Origin: Muraenolepis orangiensis
Taxonomy: Eukaryota > Chordata > Actinopteri > Gadiformes > Muraenolepididae
Assembly (NCBI GenBank): GCA_027704905.1
Contig: CM051015.1
Location: 17,871,727 to 17,935,726, forward strand
Direction: 5' to 3'
Length of the DNA: 64,000 nt
The notes under the pieces are model-generated. The model did not search any database. It was not told the DNA's origin and saw nothing but the letters and a program-made list of their open reading frames with translations. A program made the translations under genes and the position numbers. Shown here in pieces: positions 1 through 46,499 of the stretch; position 1 is the stretch's first letter; the number at the start of each line of letters is the position of its first letter.

Positions 1-199
1 GCGGTCACCTCACAACCGGAAGGTTGCTGGTTTGATCCCAGCTGCCTCCTCCTAGCAAAAGCTGTTGAGGTGTCCTTGAGCAAGACACCCTAACCCTAAC
101 TGACCTGCTGGCTGTCTCCTTGCATGGCTGACTCCGCCGTTGGTGGTTGAATGTGTGTATGAATGGGTGAATGTGAGGCATGACTTGTAAAGCGGAGGG
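1..199 (+). mobile_element. tRNA-derived SINE, cut by the window edge
   Basis: Has a B-box-like GGTTTGATCCC at 30-40 in the context CAACCGGAAGGTTGCTGG. The body matches the full SINE at 55,683. The 3' part (118-195) is shared with 1,744-1,820. Confidence 0.75.
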
Positions 200-206
200 C
201 CTCAAA

Positions 207-1355
207 TGCCTCGTTTCCACCAAAGCAAGCCGAGTTCTGGCTCTCGGGTGGCGCGAGAGCCGGTTCGCAGTTGGTTCAATTGGCGAGCAGTCTAAGAACT
301 GGTTTGCGTTTCCACAGACTTTTTCGCCGAGAGCCACGTCATGACGTCACTGTTAACGTCTCTGCTTTCCCAGCAGCTCGCGCCAACTTCCACAACAGTG
401 GATTACATGATGGATGGAAAAGTGTTGCTCCTGGCTTTGAGGCTACAAACAGCTGCTCGTCTTTAGTGCTATGGACGCGATTACGTTGAAGCCCCTAACT
501 GTGATAAAGGACTATACTAATAAAATGGACTTGACGTTAGAGCTGCATTAATAGAGTTAAGAGTACTTAAACAGAAGGGACCATTTGCCTTTTCTTCTTC
601 AAAACTGTCATCTTGTATTATGTTTCTCGGTTGATAAAGCATAATGAAGCGGACATTGTATGAAAAATATAAATGTTTTATTTGTTAAATACACAATATA
701 CAGTAATCACAAAATGTAAAAGTGTAGAGTGCAGTGTAATAAGTCCATGTTAATAAAGCTCCGAGGGGCTGAGGGGCTCCTGAGAGCTGCAGCCCAGTGG
801 GGGCGGTAGCTCCGCATCGCATCGTCGAGGGAAGACGACTCCATAAACAACTAAAACAAGAGAAAAGTGCATTAAAACATGACTCCATTACACTTTACTG
901 TTTTTAGAAAGTAGCATCCTGACGTTATCAAGGTTAATATCGGCTAACAGAAGCCTAGCAATCATAGCTCCTCATTTCTGATGATAGGAACATAACATTG
1001 ATGTGATAATGAGCAGCTCGCTAAACAGATTATAACAAACGCAGTTTGTCTCGTCCACGGACCACTGTCACCTTCACGTTCACGGAGAATTTTACTGATT
1101 TTAAAGATGGCGGAAAAAAACTTAGAGTTTGTTTTGAGTTTGTCCGATAAGCCCAGCCCCCAGCCCGATATGCCCCGCCCCCAGCCCCTGACGTAGTGGA
1201 GCCTGCTGGCTAGCCCAGCTTCGAAGTGGAGCCACAAACGAACCACTTAACGGAGCCAGAAAGTGGCTCCATTGCGGTGGAAACCCAAAGAACTGGTTCG
1301 AGATGACGCGCAAGCTCCGAACCAGCCCTCAAAACAGCTTGGTGGAAACGAGGCA
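207..1355. mobile_element. 1.15 kb DNA transposon with 17-bp TIRs, no transposase
   Basis: Both ends read TGCCTCGTTTCCACCAA (17 bp perfect inverted repeat). Further inside, GAGCC and GAACTGGTT motifs and GTTTCCAC recur in inverted form. No open frame resembles a transposase. It is inserted in or next to a SINE (1-199). The superfamily is unassigned. Confidence 0.65.
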
Positions 1356-1687
1356 AAAGTATACACAGGAGCACAGGTTCTTTCCTTGATACAGCCAGAG
1401 TGAGAGGGACAGAGAGACAGGGAGAAATCAATAAACTGAACTGACATGAGAATGCAGAACAAGAACACAAACCTATTGAAAAGTTGATGAACTGTGGTTC
1501 TCCCTATTCAGTTCAACAGAGTAGTATATAAACACATGTATAACAACAGGTGTTCCATGGCTATCTTTCCTAGTCATTAAAATCATACAGTCTTGCCAGA
1601 AAGAAGTTTGTCTTGATCACAGTGTGAAATGTACTAACTGTATACTGAACCCGTCCCACAGCTTGTGGCATCCCAGAAGACCAATGC
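1356..1687. other. No gene seen
   Basis: Unique-looking sequence without coding frame or recognised repeat. Confidence 0.5.
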
Positions 1688-2312
1688 AAAGTGAAGACAA
1701 CATGTGATGTAGTAAATACAACATGTGAGGTAGTAGTGAAGACTTGCATGGCTGACTCCGCCGTTGGTGGTTGAATGAGTGTATGAATGGGTGAATGTGA
1801 GACTTGATATGTAAAGCGCTTTGAGTAACCATTGGTTAGAAAAGCGCTATATAAATGTCCATTTACCATTTACCAAGACATGTGATCTAGTGAAGACAAC
1901 GTGTGAGGTAGTGAAGACAACGTGTGAGGTAGTGAAGACATATGATGTAGTAGTGAAGACAACATGTGATGTAGTAGTGAAGACAACATGTGATGTAGTA
2001 GTGAAGACAACGTGTGAGGTAGTGAAGACAACATGTGAGGTAGTGAAGACAACATGTGAGGTAGTGAAGACATATGATGTAGTAGTGAAGACAACATGTG
2101 ATGTAGTAGTGAAGACAACATGTGATGTAGTAGTGAAGACAACGTGTGAGGTAGTGAAGACAACATGTGAGGTAGTGAAGACATATGATGTAGTAGTGAA
2201 GACAACATGTGATGTAGTAGTGAAGACAACATGTGAGGTAGTAGTGAAGACAACGTGTGAGGTAGTGAAGACATATGAGGTAGTAGTGAAGACAACATGT
2301 GATCCAGCAGCA
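1688..2312. repeat. Minisatellite GTGAAGACAACATGTGATGT, interrupted by a SINE fragment
   Basis: About 20 units of 21-24 bp alternate GAGGTAGTGAAGACAA and GATGTAGTAGTGAAGACAA forms. Long open frames on both strands are repeat by-products. Confidence 0.92.
1744..1874 (+). mobile_element. 3' part of a tRNA-derived SINE with an L2-like tail
   Basis: Matches 118-195 (GCATGGCTGACTCCGCCGTT and after) and ends TAAAGCGCTTTGAGTAACC to AAAAGCGCTATATAAATG. The tail resembles the 3' end of the L2 LINE at 5,475-5,520. It is flanked by AAGAC on both sides within the minisatellite. Confidence 0.75.
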
Positions 2313-2339
2313 GACACATAATGACATTATCTTGATGAA

Positions 2340-2584
2340 TGAAGACGCTCTGAAGGCTGCTCCCTCTCCCCCTCCTCTTCCTCTTTTAGTATGAAGACCC
2401 TCTGAAGACTGCTGCTCCTCCTCCTCTTCCTCCTCCTCCCCCTCCTCCTCCTCCTCCTCTAGTGTATGAAGAATCTGAAGTGATGGACTGGGTTGGATGG
2501 TCTGGGATGAATTGGTCTGGGATGAACAGTATTTTTTTTCAACTGCCAACCAGAATCATCTGGACTCACATTTATATTTCATAT

Positions 2585-2622
<38 letters not shown>

Positions 2623-2905
2623 AGCAAGACAGAGTATAATATCAACATATACCACAACATCCTGTGTTCATCTCCTCATATTCAGTATCACTACTGACAC
2701 AGAAATACAGTTGAATCCAGAGCCATCAAATGTAGGCCTATATTAATAACATGGTTTTATTATTATTTTCTGCTAAAAATAATCAATTAATAATTAACAA
2801 AAACACGCAACCAGACAAACTCCTTTCATGAAGAAGGAATAAAGTATGTTGGTTTGTTTTAGATCACCTGGAGATTAACATCTGTAGCTCTAGTGTGGAA
2901 ATATT
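2340..2905. repeat. Polypyrimidine and (TG)n tracts, no gene
   Basis: Two diverged copies of a CTCTGAAG...CTCCTCCTCTTCC segment (2,346-2,460) are followed by (TG)n at 2,590-2,620 and unrecognised sequence. Confidence 0.7.
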
Positions 2906-3081
2906 CCTATCATGTTATCCTATCATATCATGTTACTTATAATATGTTATGTTATATATCTTATCATGTTAATTATGGTATATTGTTATAATGCTATCTA
3001 TCCTATCATGTTAGTCATAGTATAATGTTATAATGCTATCTATCCTATCATGTTAGATGTAGTATTATGTTATAATGTTAT
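2905..3081. repeat. AT-rich minisatellite interrupted by later insertions
   Basis: Three units of about 46 bp contain CTATCTATCCTATCATGTTA. Similar pieces recur at 7,203-7,222 and 9,978-10,035, after the L2, hAT and RTE insertions. Confidence 0.65.
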
Positions 3082-5545
3082 ACACACAAAAAAGGACACA
3101 CACTGGACCTGGTCTGCACCTCCGGCATCACCATCAGCAATCTGTCCAGCTCCGACCTCACCATCTCCGACCACCTGGCTATCACCATGGACATTCTCAT
3201 CCCCACCCCCCTCATTAAGCAGAAGCGCTCCATAACTTTCCGGAATCTCAAATCCATCCATCCCTCCTCTTTCTCCTCCCTTTTGAATGACACCATCCCT
3301 GACTCTGCCCTCATCCTGCTTGTCTCTCCTACTGACCTGGTTAACACCTACAACGACACTCTCTCCTCCTGTCTCAATCAGCTCGCTCCCATCAAAACCA
3401 AATCTGTCTCCTTCACCCACTCCGCCCCCTGGTACACTGATCATCTCTATCACCTTAAATCCAAGGGCCGCCAACTTGAACGTTTAGCCAATAGAACCGG
3501 TCTCACTGTCCATAAAGAAGCCTACAAACAACACCAACAGCTATACAAAGACGCCCTCAACAGTGCACGCTCCTCCCACTACTCCTCCGTCATACAATCC
3601 AGCAGCAACAACCCTAAGACTCTGTTTTCCACCATTACTAAACTCCTTAAACCCATGGACACCATCTCCAACTCCTTCACTGTCAGTAAATGTGCATCCT
3701 CTCTGTCACACTTTCAAACAAAAATTGACACAATTCATAGCCAACTGTCCAACGCCTCCGCCACCTACGTCTCTTTTCCAGAACCCGCCTCTCCTCCACC
3801 TTCCAATCACCCATTCTCATCCTTCACTGAAATCACCGCATCGGACCTATCCTCCATACTCACTGGCATGAAAACTTCAACCTGCATCCTGGACCCCATC
3901 CCCTCCACCCTCGTCAAGGCCTGTCTCCCCTCACTCTCTCCTCTGATCACCTCAGTCATTAACTCCTCTCTGTCCACCGGCCTCGTACCCACCGCCCTCA
4001 AACTTGCTGCTGTGACCCCCTTACTAAAAAAACCCGGACTCAACCCTGAAACCCCCAACAACTTCCGACCCATCTCCAACCTCCCTTTCCTTTCAAAAAT
4101 ATTAGAGCGAGTCGTTGGATCTCAATTAAAAACCCACCTGGACTACAATAACCTCTATGAACCTTTTCAATCCGGCTTCCGCTCCAGACACAGCACTGAA
4201 ACCGCTCTTTTAAAGGTCACCAATGACATTCTCCTCTCTGCCGACTCTGGTTCCCTCTCCATCCTCATCCTCCTTGACCTCAGCGCCGGCTTCGACACCA
4301 TTAACCACTCCATCCTCATCACTCGCCTCCAGTCCTCGCTCGGCATAACGGGCACCGCCCTCTCCTGGTTTAAATCATATCTCTCCGACAGACACCAATT
4401 CATCTCCATCAACAACTGCAAATCCCCCACTGCCAAAGTCCCTCATGGTGTGCCCCAGGGTTCAGTACTCGGTCCCCTGCTCTTCATCATCTACATCCTT
4501 CCACTTGGTCTGATCTTACGCCAACATGGCCTCCATTTCCACTGCTATGCCGACGACACTCAGCTCTACCTCTCCACCAAATCCATCTCTGCAGCCACCC
4601 ACTCCACCCTCACCACCTGCCTCACTGCCGTCAAAACCTGGATGCAAAATAACTTACTCAAACTCAACTGCGACAAATCTGAAATCATCATCATCGGTCC
4701 AAACTCCCTCACCCGCTCCACCCAGGATTTCTCCCTGAACATTGATGGTTCTGTTGTCACCCCCTCCACCCGCGTCCGCAACCTTGGCATCATTCTTGAC
4801 CCCACCCTCTCATTCCTCCCCCATGTAAACCAGACCATCAAAACAGCCTTCTTCCACCTCAGGAACATTGCCCGTCTTCGACCCTCCCTGTCACTCTCCG
4901 CAGCTGAAACACTGGTCCATGCTTTCATCTCATCCCGGCTCGATTACTGCAACAGCATCCTATATGGTTCACCTAACAACATCCTCAATAAACTACAATA
5001 TGTCCAAAACTCTGCTGCCCGCTTGCTCACCTCCACCCGCCGCTCTGACCACATCACCCCTGTCCTCCGTGACCTCCACTGGCTCCCGATCAAACACAGG
5101 ATACACTTCAAAATACTTCTCATCACCTTCAAAGCACTCAATAACCTGGCCCCCCCCTACCTCTCTGACCTCCTCCACCGCCACACCCCTAACCGTCGCC
5201 TCAGGTCTGCTGATGCTAACCTATTAAAACCCATCAGGACTAAGCTCCGGACCTGGGGTGACAGAGCATTTTCTGCAGCGGCCCCCTCCCTCTGGAACGC
5301 CCTCCCTATCCACATCCGCAATGCTAACACCCTTCCGTCCTTTAAAACAGCCCTCAAAACCCACCTCTTCACTCTTGCTTTCAACCCATAATTTGTTCTC
5401 TGTTTTGTTTTGTTTCTTGTTTTGTTTTGTTGTGTTTGTTGTGTTTTGTATTAGTCTTTATGTATTCTATTTCCTGTAAAGCGTCTTTGAGCACCTGGAA
5501 ACGCGCTATATAAGTCCGATATATTATTATTATTATTATTATAAT
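3082..5545 (+). mobile_element. L2-like LINE, 5'-truncated with intact RT frame
   Basis: The frame enters in the last part of the endonuclease (HTLDLVCTSG, SDHLAITMDI). It continues through RT (NFRPISNLPFLSKILERV, QSGFRSRHSTETAL, LLDLSAGFDTINHS, GVPQGSVLGPLLFI, CYADDTQLYLS) to the L2-type C-terminus (LHWLPIKHRIHFKI, RAFSAAAPSLWNALP) and a stop at 5,391. The 3' end has AAAGCG...CGCTATATAAG and (ATT)n. The core motif has Gly for Ala in LSAAFD. Confidence 0.88.
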
Positions 5546-7202
5546 CAGTGGTGGACAAAGTACACAAATCCTGTACTGTAATATGTAATATTACTCCAGT
5601 AAAAGTAAAAGTCCTCCATTTAAATTTCTACTTGAGTAAAAGTACAAAAGTACTCGCCTTAAAATGTACTTAAGTATCAAAAGTACTGTGATTTAATATA
5701 AGGTAATTAAGTTAGTCACTGGTGTCAATTAACAGTCAACATTTTCATTCAACAATTTCCATTAGAGAGGTCTGAGAGGCTGTGAAAATAACAGGATTTG
5801 AGAACAGGCAAACTTTTTCTTTTACAATTTATTTGAAACATATTTACAAGTTTAGACTTGATACAACTATAAACAAATCTGATCTTCTGTGCAGGGCATC
5901 GATTTAGCAGTGTGTGTCTATGTGTGTCTATGTGTGTGTATGGGTGTGTGTGCGTGCAGGTGTGTGTGTGAATATGTACGTGACTACTAATGGATCAGTA
6001 TGGAACTGATTATCTAAGCAAAGCTGCAGAATCGTTTCTTCAGCTTGAGAATGAGCTGGTTCTCAAAGTTGTTTGAGTCAATTCTTGCTCTCAAAGGACT
6101 GAAAATAAGTCCTGCTGTGCTGAAATGCCTTTCACAAGCAGCTGAAGCAGGTAAAGCAGTATTCACCCTCAAAGACAACTTGCACACCGCTGGGAAGGAC
6201 TTCAGAATGTCTTTGTCATCAACTTAGCAGGCAAGGTAACCATCCAACTGCCTAATACTTTCCTGACCATGAGCAAAGAAGTCGTCTTCATCAGAGGCGC
6301 TGGAGGCATCACCTTGCAAATGATTGAAGGGCTCTTGTTCCAGATGGTCCTTGATGTAGTCCAGACATGAAATTAAAATTCCATTAGATGCTAAGAATCA
6401 ATTCAAACCTTTTGCAGTCACATTGATAAACCATTTCACCAGATTACATTTGAAACTAACCACTAAATGAGGTTACAAGATGCGTCATGAGCACTTACGT
6501 TACAAACTAATGTGAAACAGCTAGCTAGCTAACGTCAATAGCTATACCTTCAAGTGATTACTAGCTCCAGCCTGCGTTGCTATTATCATTGCGGTGTAAC
6601 AACGCGGCTCAAGAGTTACCAATTACATACAACAGCCATCATGCAATGCACACGATATACATGTGTTAGTGACCACATCAACAATGAAAGATGTCATGAG
6701 CTTACCTCTACGTGTTTCCTCAAATTCGACGGAGAATTCTTATAGGAAGAAATCGTGTGGGACTGAGGCAGGCAGAGAGCATTTGTAAACAAAGGAATCC
6801 TTCTTCTGTTCCACAACTTCAAAGAAATCCTTCAAATAAGGCCATGGGTGTTGAAGTGCCGAGTTTGAGTCAGGACTTTCTTCTGCCATAGTCCACGCTG
6901 TAATGGACTGGTACTACTGGGTCAGGTGGGTAGCTAGCCTACATCTAATAGGTCCAACCCATAAAGCGCGCACTGTACCCTGATTGGTGCTTATTTCTAT
7001 AAAAAATAATTCACTCATAAGAAGGAACGACATATGTCACATAATGTAGTAAAGTAGAAAGTAATATATTTGACTTTGAAATGTAGCGGAGTAAAAGTAA
7101 AAAGTCGCCCAAAATGGAAATACTTAAGTTAAGTACAGATACTTCAAAAATGTACTTAAGTACAGTAACAAATTACATTTACTTCGTTACTGTCCACCCC
7201 TG
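5546..7202 (-). mobile_element. hAT element (Tol2/Ac-like), decayed
   Basis: The terminal inverted repeats are CAGTGGTGGACAAAGTAC and, from the right end, CAGGGGTGGACAGTAACG. Flanking 8-mers ATTATAAT (5,538-5,545) and GTTATAAT (7,203-7,210) match at 7 of 8, the hAT target-duplication length. Minus-strand 6,165-6,020 encodes the dimerisation region SAACERHFSTAGLIFSPLRA up to LKKRFCSFA and stop. Minus 6,320-6,226 reads DEDDFFAHGQESIRQLDGYL. The rest of the transposase is lost. Confidence 0.8.
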
Positions 7203-7209
7203 GTTATAA

Positions 7210-9977
7210 TGTTATATATCCAATCATCCATCCATCCATCCATCTTCTCCCGCTTATCCGTAATCGGGTCGCGGTGGTAGCAGCTCCAGCAGGGGACTCC
7301 AAACTTCCCTCTCCCTGGCAACATCGACTAGCTCTGACTGGGGGATCCCGAGGCGTTCCCAGGCCAGTGTGGAGATGTAATCACCCCACCTGTACCTCGG
7401 TCTGCCCCGTGGTCTCTTCCCAGTTGGATGTGCCTGGAAAACCTCCCTCGGGAGGCGACCAGGAAGCATCCTTACTAGATGCCCGAACCACCTCAACTGG
7501 CTCCTTTCTACGCGAAGGAGCAGCGGCTCTACTCCGAGTCTCTCACGAGTGACTGAGCTTCTCACCCTATCCCTCAGGGAGATACCAGCCACCCTCCTGA
7601 GGAAACTCATTTCGGCCGCTTGTATTCGCGATCTCGTCCTTTCGGTCATTACCCATTGCTCATGGCCATAGGTGAGGGTAGGAACGAAGACTGATCGGTA
7701 GATTGAAAACTTTGCCTTCTGGCTCAGCTCTCTTTTGGTTACAACGGTGCGCCAAAGTGCACCCAATACCGCTCCCGCTGCACCTATTCTCCTGTCAATC
7801 TCACGCTCCATCCTCCCCTCACTCGAGAACAAGACCCCGAGATACTTGAACTCCTTCACTTGGGATAAGGACTCCCTCCCTACTTGGAGTAGACTATCCA
7901 CCGGTTTCCTGCTAAGAACCATGGCCTCAGATTTGGAGGTGCTGATCCTCATCCCAGCCGCTTCACATTCTGCTGCAAACCGATCCAGTGAGTGCTGAAG
8001 GTCACATACTGATGACGCAAACAGGACCACATCATCTGCAAACAGCAGCGATTCAATCCTGAGCCCACCATACTGAAACCCCTCCCCTCCATGACTACGC
8101 CTTGAAATCCTGTCCATGAAAATCACAAACAGGATGGGTGACAAAGCGCAGCCCTGGCGGAGGCCAACACCCACTGAGAACAGGCCTGACTTTGTACCGA
8201 GAATCCGGACACAGCTCTTGCTTTGGGAGTAGAGAGATTGGATGGCCCTCAACAGTGACCCCCGCACCCCATACTCCCGCAGCACCCCCCACAGTATTTC
8301 CCGAGGGACCCGATCATATGCCTTCTCCAAATCTACAAAACACATGTAGACCGGATGGGCATACTCCCAAGCCCCCTCCAGGATCCTTGCAAGAGTGAAA
8401 AGCTGGTCCGTTGTTCCACGACCAGGGCGGAATCCGCATTGTTCCTCTTCAATCTGAGGTTCGACTATCGGCCGAACCCTCCTTTCCAGCACCTTGGAGT
8501 AGACTTTCCCAGGGAGGCTGAGTAATGTGATACCCCTGTAATTGGCACACACCCTCTGGTCACCCTTTTTGAACAGGGGTACCACCACCCCCGTTTGCCA
8601 CTCCTCAGGCACTGTCCCAGACTTCCACGCAATGTTGAAAAGACGTGTCATCCATGACAGCCCCTCAACACCCAGAGCCTTTAGCATTTCTGGACGGATC
8701 TCATCAACCCCTGGGGCTTTGCCACTGCGGAGATGTTTGACTACCGCAGTGACTTCCTCCAGGGAGATTGATGTTTGCCGTCCTTCATCCTCCAGCTCTG
8801 TCTCTACCATTGAGGGTGTAGTTGGGTTAAGAAGTTCCTCAAAGTGTTCTTTCCACCGCCCGATCACCTCCTCAGTTGAGGTCAGCAATGTCCCACCCTT
8901 ACTGTACACAGCTTGGATGGACCCACGCTTCCCCCTCCTGAGGCACCGGATTGTTTGCCAGAAACGCTTTGGTGCCGACTGAAAGTCCTTCTCCATGGCT
9001 TCTCCGAATTCCTCCCACACCCGCTGCTTTGCCTCCGCTACAGCCGAGGCTGCCGTCCTCTTGGCCTGTCGATACCTCGCAACTGAGTCCGGAGTCTCAC
9101 AGGCTAACATAGCCCGGAAGGCCTCCTTCTTCAGCCGGACGGCTTCCCTGACCACCTGTGTCCACCACGAAGTCCGAGGGTTGCCGCCCCTTGAGGCACC
9201 AATGACCTTGAGGCCACAACTCTCAACCGCAGCTTCGGCAATAGAAGCTTTGAACAATGACCACTCTGGCTCAATGCCCACAGCCTCCACAGAGATGCCC
9301 GAAAAATTCCGCCGGAGGTGTGAGTTGAAGGTCTCCCGGACAGGGGCATCCACCAGACGTTCCCAGTTCACCCGCACTATACGTTTGGGCTTACCAGGTC
9401 TGTCCAGAGGCTTCCCCCGCCATCTTACCCAACTCACCACCAGATGGTGATCGGTTGACAGCTCTGCCCCTCTCTTCACCCGAGTGTCCAAAACATGCGG
9501 CCTCAGGCCAGATGATACGATGATACGAACAAAATCGATCATTGACCTTCGGCCTAAGGTGCTCTGGTACCATGTACACTTATGAGCATCCTTATGTTTG
9601 AACATGGTGTTTGTTATGGCCAATCCATGACTAGCACAGAAATCCAATAACAAAACCCCACTCCGGTTCAGATCAGGTAGGCCGTTCATCCCCAACACGC
9701 CCCTCCAAGTTTCCCCATCGTTACCCACGTGTGCGTTGAAGTCTCCCAGGAGGACTATAGAGTCCCCTTCAGGAGCCCCATGCAGGACTCCATCCAGGGT
9801 GTGCAAGAAGGCGGGATATTCCGAACTGTTGTTTGGTGCATAGGCACAAACAACAGTCAGAGTTTTCCCTCCCATGACCCTAAGGCGTAGGGAGGCGACC
9901 CTCTCGTCCACCGGGGTAAACTCCAACAAAGCGGCACTCAGCCGGGGACTTGTGAGTATCCCCACACCCCCCACATG
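7210..9977 (-). mobile_element. RTE-like LINE, 5'-truncated, 906-codon open frame
   Basis: One open frame (to stop at 7,254) covers most of an endonuclease (VCAYAPNNSSEYPAF, VLLGDFNAHVGND, STDHHLVVSWVRW) and a full RT (SGKAPGVDEIRPEML, NYRGITLLSLPGKVYSK, CFVDLEKAYDRVPRE, GLRQGCALSPILFV, LLFADDVVLF), ending with a basic LPGRLPREVFQ and RGRPR region. The 3' end has a (GGAT)n tail (7,222-7,242). The 5' end is cut inside the endonuclease at about 9,977. No frameshift was found, so the insertion is recent. Confidence 0.88.
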
Positions 9978-11754
9978 ATATAATGATAACTATCATATAA
10001 TACTATCTAATTGTATAATGTTATGTTATCTTATAATGAAATGTTGCCATGTAAGGTCAATCCTCCTTATTTTGATGTTTACTATCAGGTTATGAATTAA
10101 GAACTAATTTTACAACTAACGACACACACGTCAATGAACAGTTATTGTCATAAAACAGGAGTAGACCTAATGGCAGGGTATATTCAAATATTCATGTATT
10201 CATCATCATAAGAATCTAACAGCTACTTCAGGTACATGTGGTCTTTATTCTTCTGGCTCTTCGGTGATATTGTATATGTATATTATATATTACATTATTA
10301 TTTTTATATTATTATGTTAGAGCATTAATCTGCATGCGTTTTCCGGATACATGGCAAGCAATAAGGCTAAATTCATGTTATCAAACATTGACATGTTATG
10401 GACATGTAATTAACTATAATTATGGGTTTTTACATGCAAAACAAATAAACCAAAAACATTTTCAATGTGGAATAAGTTTCATACAATAAATAAGAAGTGA
10501 TTCATATGACAGAACCATTTATAAAATAGCTAAAGTGAGTGTAAACAACAGGTGATGCTTCATCTTAGAGAGGATAATGTTATACTCTCTCTGCTATTTA
10601 CAAAAACACATTCAAAGGTTACTCTATTGCTGTGTTTCAGAAATCACGGCATTATGCAGTAACACAGTCATCAGCCATTTAACAGAAGGCTATATCTCAT
10701 GAAAATGTTTCATTCATTCATTCATTCATTAGACATATTGGAATTATAGTACAGTGGCCAACTTGAAGCTCACTGACATCAGAACTACATCCTTGTATGT
10801 AGCATGTCATACCACATGGACCATATACTGATATTAACGAGACGTGTCTAATTAGAAAAGGTGCACGAAGAGATGTAAATTGTACTTTGTCTCTACAAGG
10901 TGTAGAGATGAGTTGAGTTGCAGGCATCTCAATCTTATTATGTCATAACACATAATAATGTTACCAGTGTACCAATGCACCCTGACAGTCATAGAAAATA
11001 ATGTGCACAGTCTATTTTGTATTTAAAATTGTTTTTTACTTTCTACATGTTGGAGAGACATGCTGATTCTAAATCTATAATCATGTTGATTCTAAATCTA
11101 TAATCGTGTTGATTCTAAATCTATAATCATGTTGATTCTAAATCTATAATCATGTTGATTCTTAATCGAATCATGTTGATACTGAATCTATAATCAGGTT
11201 GATACTAAATCTATAATCTTTACTCAAGGAAGAGTGTTCATGCAGGCATATATTTTGCTGTCCTTTGGATTTTTCCAATATTTGGTATATTTGAATCAAG
11301 GTAATAAATCAACAAGACTTCAACCTGTATCTTATGAAGTCAGATCATTAATCACATAATGCAAAACTAAAAAAAAAAAAAATGTTCTTGACCATTTAAC
11401 AACAACAACAAAATAATCAGAAAATAATCTCAATAATCTAACTGAGATTGAAATAATTGTAGACACTGAATTACATCAAGAAATTTGAATAATGATTCAA
11501 AAATAATGTTAAAAATGCCCCAAATATATATATATATATATATATATATCAGGCCAATGTCTGAAGTTAGAAGTCAGGACCAGAAGTCTTCGTAACGCAG
11601 GATTTGCTCTGGACCTTATTGTTGTAGGCAACCTTTGCCTCGAGTAACGCTTGTAAAGATGGCATCTGGTATAGTCAAGAAGGAAGTCTGGTGGATTACT
11701 AGTTACCTTCAGAGGAACATTTGGTCATCACACAAACCATCATCGTCATTCTGT
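9978..11754. other. 3' flank and possible 3' UTR of the channel gene
   Basis: AT-rich sequence without a gene. It holds a 23-bp minisatellite around TCTAAATCTATAATCATG (11,061-11,220), a poly-A run (11,369-11,381) and (AT)n at 11,524-11,550. No minus-strand AATAAA was found close to the stop codon. Confidence 0.55.
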
Positions 11755-46439
<34,685 letters not shown>

Positions 46440-46499
46440 CTTCTCATCCTGCAACTTCAGACTCACCTGCCGGGATGACTCCAGACTGTGGGGAAACAA

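Noticed and set aside
1821..2549. Repetitive proteins of 149-220 residues on both strands
   Set aside because: Open because a minisatellite unit is a multiple of three in length; no other coding sign.
8542..9450. Plus-strand frames opposite the RTE LINE
   Set aside because: Antisense shadows of a long retrotransposon frame.
46440..46499. Upstream Met extending exon 1
   Set aside because: It would translate an apparent polypyrimidine tract and AG acceptor; the family N-terminus fits the Met at 46,439.
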